Origin: Prunella strophiata | Taxonomy: Eukaryota > Chordata > Aves > Passeriformes > Prunellidae | NCBI GenBank assembly: GCA_036583965.1 | Contig: JAZBQD010000017.1 | Location: 27,128,385 to 27,192,384, forward strand | DNA length: 64,000 bases | Direction of reading: 5' to 3' | Shown here: positions 62,001-64,000 of the stretch, one piece after another | How the letters are laid out: the number at the start of each line of letters is the position of its first letter | Position numbering within the stretch: the first letter of the stretch is position 1 | The notes under the pieces: generated by a model | Told to the model about the DNA's origin: nothing | Seen by the model: the letters and a program-made list of their open reading frames with translations, nothing else | Database searches by the model: none | Program-made: the position numbers and the translations under genes

Positions 62001-64000
62001 GCCTGCCAAAGAATGTGAAACATCTCAACTATAGACACCTAAACACACAGAAGAGAAAATTCCACACTTTGAATTTTTACCAAATGCAGATCTCCACCTG
62101 ACCACTGCACTAAAGCTGCCCAGAGCCACTGCTGTTCCTGCTGTCAGAAGCCTCATGGCTTCTCCGACCTTGCTGAAATAAAATTCATACAGCATATGCA
62201 AAGAAACAGCTCAAAGGATGAATGCATTTATTTTCTTCAACTTTCAGCCATTGAACTCTAGCTCTTAACACTGCTAGGAAACAGTGACTAAGAAACAGTC
62301 CCACTGAGTCCAAAAGAAGCACCACATTTTAATATTCTCAAAGTCAAAGAGACTAAAAATCCTTCACTTGACGGATTTTTAACAGTTCTGTGGTGTTAGA
62401 TTATTCAGTTGAAGTGCAACTTCAAAACTCATTTTTTGATTAAATATTACTGCCTTCTGGTACACAAGGCATGCAGCCAACCTTTTAACTTTTTTTAATA
62501 AGGTAACACTAATCCACTGCTCTTCATAAATACAATGTGTTGCATTTTACCTGAAGAGCTTTTTGCTTATGCAGTAAGACTAACATACTCTGAGCTCCCA
62601 GCCTCTAGTATTAGACTGCAGTTTTGAACACAGACATTGTTTGCAAGACTAAAAATTTTAATGCTTACCTTGTGCTTGATAAACATGACTCACAGATACT
62701 ACGTTTGCTGCAAATGGTAAAAATATAAACACATAAAACCTTGGGTACATTTAGAGTAAATATTTAAAGTATTTTAAAAAGTTACATAAATATAATATAA
62801 ATAAATATTAGAAGTTATACAAATACAGGGAGAACCTCCAGCTAACACTTTTCCTCTCATGTTTACTTTGCAAGTAAGAACAGCTAAACTGATTTTCATA
62901 AAAGGTGACTAAGAATTCTTTCTGGCATTTCAAGTTTAATTCCTCTTGAAGTGACATAAAAGATTAGGAAAATGCTTTGTTTCCTGCAACAAAAAGCATG
63001 ATACATTCCTGACACTGTTTATAGAAAGTATTGGTTGAAGGAGTATTATGAAAATTCAATTACACTTCTTTGAAAAAGCAAAGTAAATTCTTTTCCCTGA
63101 GTGTTTGTCCATATGTGTGTGCACACATTGCTTATTTCTCCATGATGGGGCACAGAGCTCATGACTAACATGGAGAACAGCCCAGACAAAAAGTGTCAGA
63201 GGTTAAAAAAGGCAAAGGATATTCTGCACATAGTTTAAGGTATGTATAATTCTTCTAAAAAGTGATGCCTTTTCACACAAACATACAAAAAAAAAAAAAA
63301 AAAAAGTGTAGTCACTTTAGTAACTAGAGTAACATAATAATTTTTCTGTAAATAATAAGCTGTCACATCTCTCCTGCAACTGTGTGCATGTTAAAATTAT
63401 TAAAAAAGCCCATGTGAGAGTAAAAGGCAGAATGATTTTTTAGAATCACGTCAGAAAAAAATTAGAACTATAAGAAAAATGAGCTATTGATGCTACTAAA
63501 TTTTGTTCTGTACAAGTTAATGTGTCTGAAAATACCTGTTTACTTACTTTTGATAGCTAATTCTTCCTTGAGAATATTTGTGTACTCTTCAGGGGAAAGC
63601 TGAGGTGGAAGGCCACCAACAAATAAATTTACTTGTACAATGGATTTACTGTTTTCCACAATGTAAAATCTTGTTTGATTCATCTGACGTATTGAAGTCT
63701 ACCAAAATAAAGGAAAATAAGAGATATGACATTTGGCAAAAAGATATAGTGAGGCAAAATCCAAAACAGTTCTGCACTTAGCAATCATCTTCTGATATAG
63801 AGAATACCAGAAACAGAAACAAACTTCAGCTCAAGCACTTAGCTTCTCTATCCTTGAGCTTGCTTAGTGGGTAACCAATGAGTCTTTCTATAAGAAAGGG
63901 GACTCTGTACTCGCTAAAAATAAAAAAAAAAAAAAAAAAGTTTCTTTTTCAGATTTACCTTTCTTATGTCCTTGAGTCTGTTAAGAATCAGCTCCTGATT
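40855..64000 (-). CDS. DGKQ: Diacylglycerol kinase theta, C-terminal 503 residues in 12 exons (5' end outside window)
   Basis: Converts diacylglycerol plus ATP to phosphatidate, ending DAG signalling and starting PA signalling at membranes. Twelve exons, all with GT donors and AG acceptors and matching phases, give 503 residues plus stop. In order: the end of the Ras-association region (residues 1-40); a ferredoxin/RRM-like segment starting LFVGGLP; the catalytic DAGKc domain with [11 protein letters not shown], the ATP-site [13 protein letters not shown] and [15 protein letters not shown]; the accessory domain from [18 protein letters not shown] through [22 protein letters not shown] to GYV-type core strands; and a lysine-rich tail. 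The similarity to human DGKQ, recalled from memory, is continuous and close. DGK paralogues have different spacing between the G-rich motif and WTILL. The three C1 domains and N-terminus would lie right of base 64,000. Introns reach 7.6 kb and hold CR1 fragments. No inactivating change was seen, so it looks functional. Confidence 0.95.
41023..43643. other. DGKQ introns between window exons 10 and 12
   Basis: Two introns (41,023-42,081 and 42,235-43,643). They contain TA/CA-rich microsatellites at about 41,215-41,285 and 43,376-43,446 and a short (CT)n run near 41,340-41,357. Nothing else was recognised. Confidence 0.8.
42082..42234 (-). CDS. DGKQ: DGKQ exon (window exon 11)
   Basis: 153 bases, 51 codons, acceptor TAACAG|GGTCA and donor AAG|GTACTG. 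It encodes [20 protein letters not shown], then [15 protein letters not shown]. It is the end of the accessory domain. Confidence 0.97.
43644..43755 (-). CDS. DGKQ: DGKQ exon (window exon 10)
   Basis: 112 bases, acceptor CACAG|CTGGG and donor ATG|GTGAGT. It encodes [20 protein letters not shown], then [16 protein letters not shown]. It is CpG-rich compared with the flanking introns, a common trait of well-conserved exons. Confidence 0.97.
44908..45054 (-). CDS. DGKQ: DGKQ exon (window exon 9)
   Basis: 147 bases, acceptor TCCTAG|GTTTC and donor CCCAG|GTAAAT. It encodes [20 protein letters not shown], then [20 protein letters not shown]. It is the accessory domain core. Confidence 0.97.
45055..49263. 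other. DGKQ intron between window exons 8 and 9
   Basis: 4.2 kb, AT-rich apart from one plus-strand CR1 fragment at 46,325-47,275. The remaining sequence has no supported feature. Confidence 0.85.
46325..47275 (+). mobile_element. CR1 LINE fragment, plus strand (antisense to DGKQ)
   Basis: A plus-strand frame near 46,359-46,595 shows [18 protein letters not shown], typical of the CR1 reverse transcriptase. It is followed by decayed C-terminal coding sequence and a 3' UTR with CACTGGAACAGATTGTCC. The 3' end has a degenerate tail of ATCTCTTCCA-type repeats at 47,215-47,265 instead of the usual 8-base repeats. Confidence 0.88.
49264..49364 (-). CDS. DGKQ: DGKQ exon (window exon 8), start of accessory domain
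   Basis: 101 bases, acceptor TGGTCAG|ATTG and donor AGCAG|GTAATC. It encodes [20 protein letters not shown], then [13 protein letters not shown]. It is the first part of the DAGKa accessory domain. Confidence 0.97.
50829..51010 (-). CDS. DGKQ: DGKQ exon (window exon 7)
   Basis: 182 bases, acceptor GCCCAG|GTAAT and donor AAG|GTGAGC. It encodes [19 protein letters not shown], then [17 protein letters not shown] and EPEPPK. It covers the end of the catalytic domain and the acidic linker to the accessory domain. It ends in phase 0. Confidence 0.97.
51602..51750 (-). CDS. DGKQ: DGKQ exon (window exon 6), ATP-binding glycine motif
   Basis: 149 bases, acceptor ATGGAG|GTTTC and donor ACAG|GTGAG. 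It encodes [20 protein letters not shown] and SVAILPLGT. The GGDG motif is the catalytic nucleotide-binding signature of lipid kinases of this fold and is intact here. Confidence 0.97.
53115..53266 (-). CDS. DGKQ: DGKQ exon (window exon 5), start of catalytic domain
   Basis: 152 bases, acceptor TTTCAG|GCTTC and donor CCTGG|GTAAG. It encodes [19 protein letters not shown], then [20 protein letters not shown]. This is the N-terminal part of the DAGKc domain. The preceding intron, 7.6 kb, is the longest in the window. Confidence 0.97.
55440..56160 (-). mobile_element. CR1 LINE 3' fragment, minus strand
   Basis: In plus orientation it starts with the reversed CR1 end (ATCACAGAATCATCAAGC, then GGATCATCAAGTCCAACC). 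It runs through GTGACCTCCCTGGGCAGCC into reversed C-terminal coding sequence (CCCAGAACTGGACACAGCAC). It is more complete and less decayed than the copy at 3,531. Confidence 0.9.
58001..58250 (-). mobile_element. Short CR1 3' fragment, minus strand
   Basis: Begins GAATCACAGAATCATAAAAG, then carries the 3' UTR words TGACTAGACCACAGCACTAA and CTCCAGGGATTGGTGACCCC. It is about 250 bases, 5'-truncated, and in the same orientation as DGKQ. Confidence 0.88.
60901..61016 (-). CDS. DGKQ: DGKQ exon (window exon 4)
   Basis: 116 bases, acceptor TTACAG|GTGCT and donor ATG|GTAAG. It encodes [19 protein letters not shown] and [20 protein letters not shown], the rest of the ferredoxin-like segment. It ends in phase 0. 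Confidence 0.95.
61017..63547. other. DGKQ introns around the 39-base micro-exon
   Basis: Two introns (61,017-62,668 and 62,708-63,547), AT-rich, with a poly-A run at about 63,288-63,305. No other feature was seen. Confidence 0.8.
62669..62707 (-). CDS. DGKQ: DGKQ 39-base micro-exon (window exon 3)
   Basis: Acceptor TTTGCAG|CAAAC and donor CAAG|GTAAG. It encodes [13 protein letters not shown] and bridges the flanking exons in phase (one base carried in, one carried out). It matches the short VVSVSHIYSSQG stretch of DGK theta. Confidence 0.93.
63548..63698 (-). CDS. DGKQ: DGKQ exon (window exon 2)
   Basis: 151 bases, acceptor GGTAG|ACTTC and donor AAAA|GTAAGT. It encodes [16 protein letters not shown], then [19 protein letters not shown]. 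The second part is the first strand and helix of the ferredoxin-like segment before the kinase domain. Confidence 0.95.
63959..64000 (-). CDS. DGKQ: DGKQ exon (window exon 1, partial)
   Basis: 42 bases visible, encoding [14 protein letters not shown] and ending in phase 0 at AAG|GTAAAT (donor 63,958-63,953). It corresponds to the end of the RA domain of DGK theta. The exon continues beyond the window edge. Confidence 0.85.

Overview
This is a vertebrate, almost certainly avian, nuclear window. It has CR1 LINE fragments in both orientations, a CpG-island promoter, large introns with GT/AG borders, and two multi-exon genes, both on the minus strand. There is no prokaryotic gene organisation, so most open frames are chance. 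The species cannot be named from the sequence.

Layout. (1) 1-14,560 holds the 5' part of a TDRD7-like gene (tudor/LOTUS germ-granule protein). It has a CpG-island promoter with a (GTGCC)15 repeat, a probable non-coding first exon, and three phase-consistent coding exons at 9,296-9,502, 2,016-2,157 and 725-938; the rest lies beyond base 1. (2) 14,598-17,500 is a spacer with a minus-strand CR1 and no recognised gene. (3) 17,535-29,412 carries sequence homologous, in inverted orientation and collinear order, to three intronic blocks of the TDRD7-like gene (1-380, 2,985-3,500, 10,879-12,890), but none of its exons. It appears twice, as copies B (17,535-23,404) and C (about 23,980-29,412), around a gap of exactly 500 Ns. 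Each copy collects single-base errors only toward its gap end, so B and C look like unmerged overlapping contig ends (false duplication), not a real tandem repeat. (4) 29,413-40,850 is gene-poor. (5) 40,855-64,000 is the 3' half of DGKQ (diacylglycerol kinase theta): twelve exons, 503 residues plus stop, all in frame with canonical splice sites. They cover the end of the Ras-association region, a ferredoxin-like segment, the catalytic domain and the accessory domain. The N-terminal C1 domains lie beyond base 64,000. CR1 fragments sit in its introns.

No RNA gene, CRISPR array, intact mobile element, virus or toxin gene was recognised. The points of most interest are the exon-less inverted copy of the TDRD7-like 5' region, the assembly artefact that doubles it, and the co-occurrence of TDRD7-like and DGKQ genes that I recall as lying on different chicken chromosomes.
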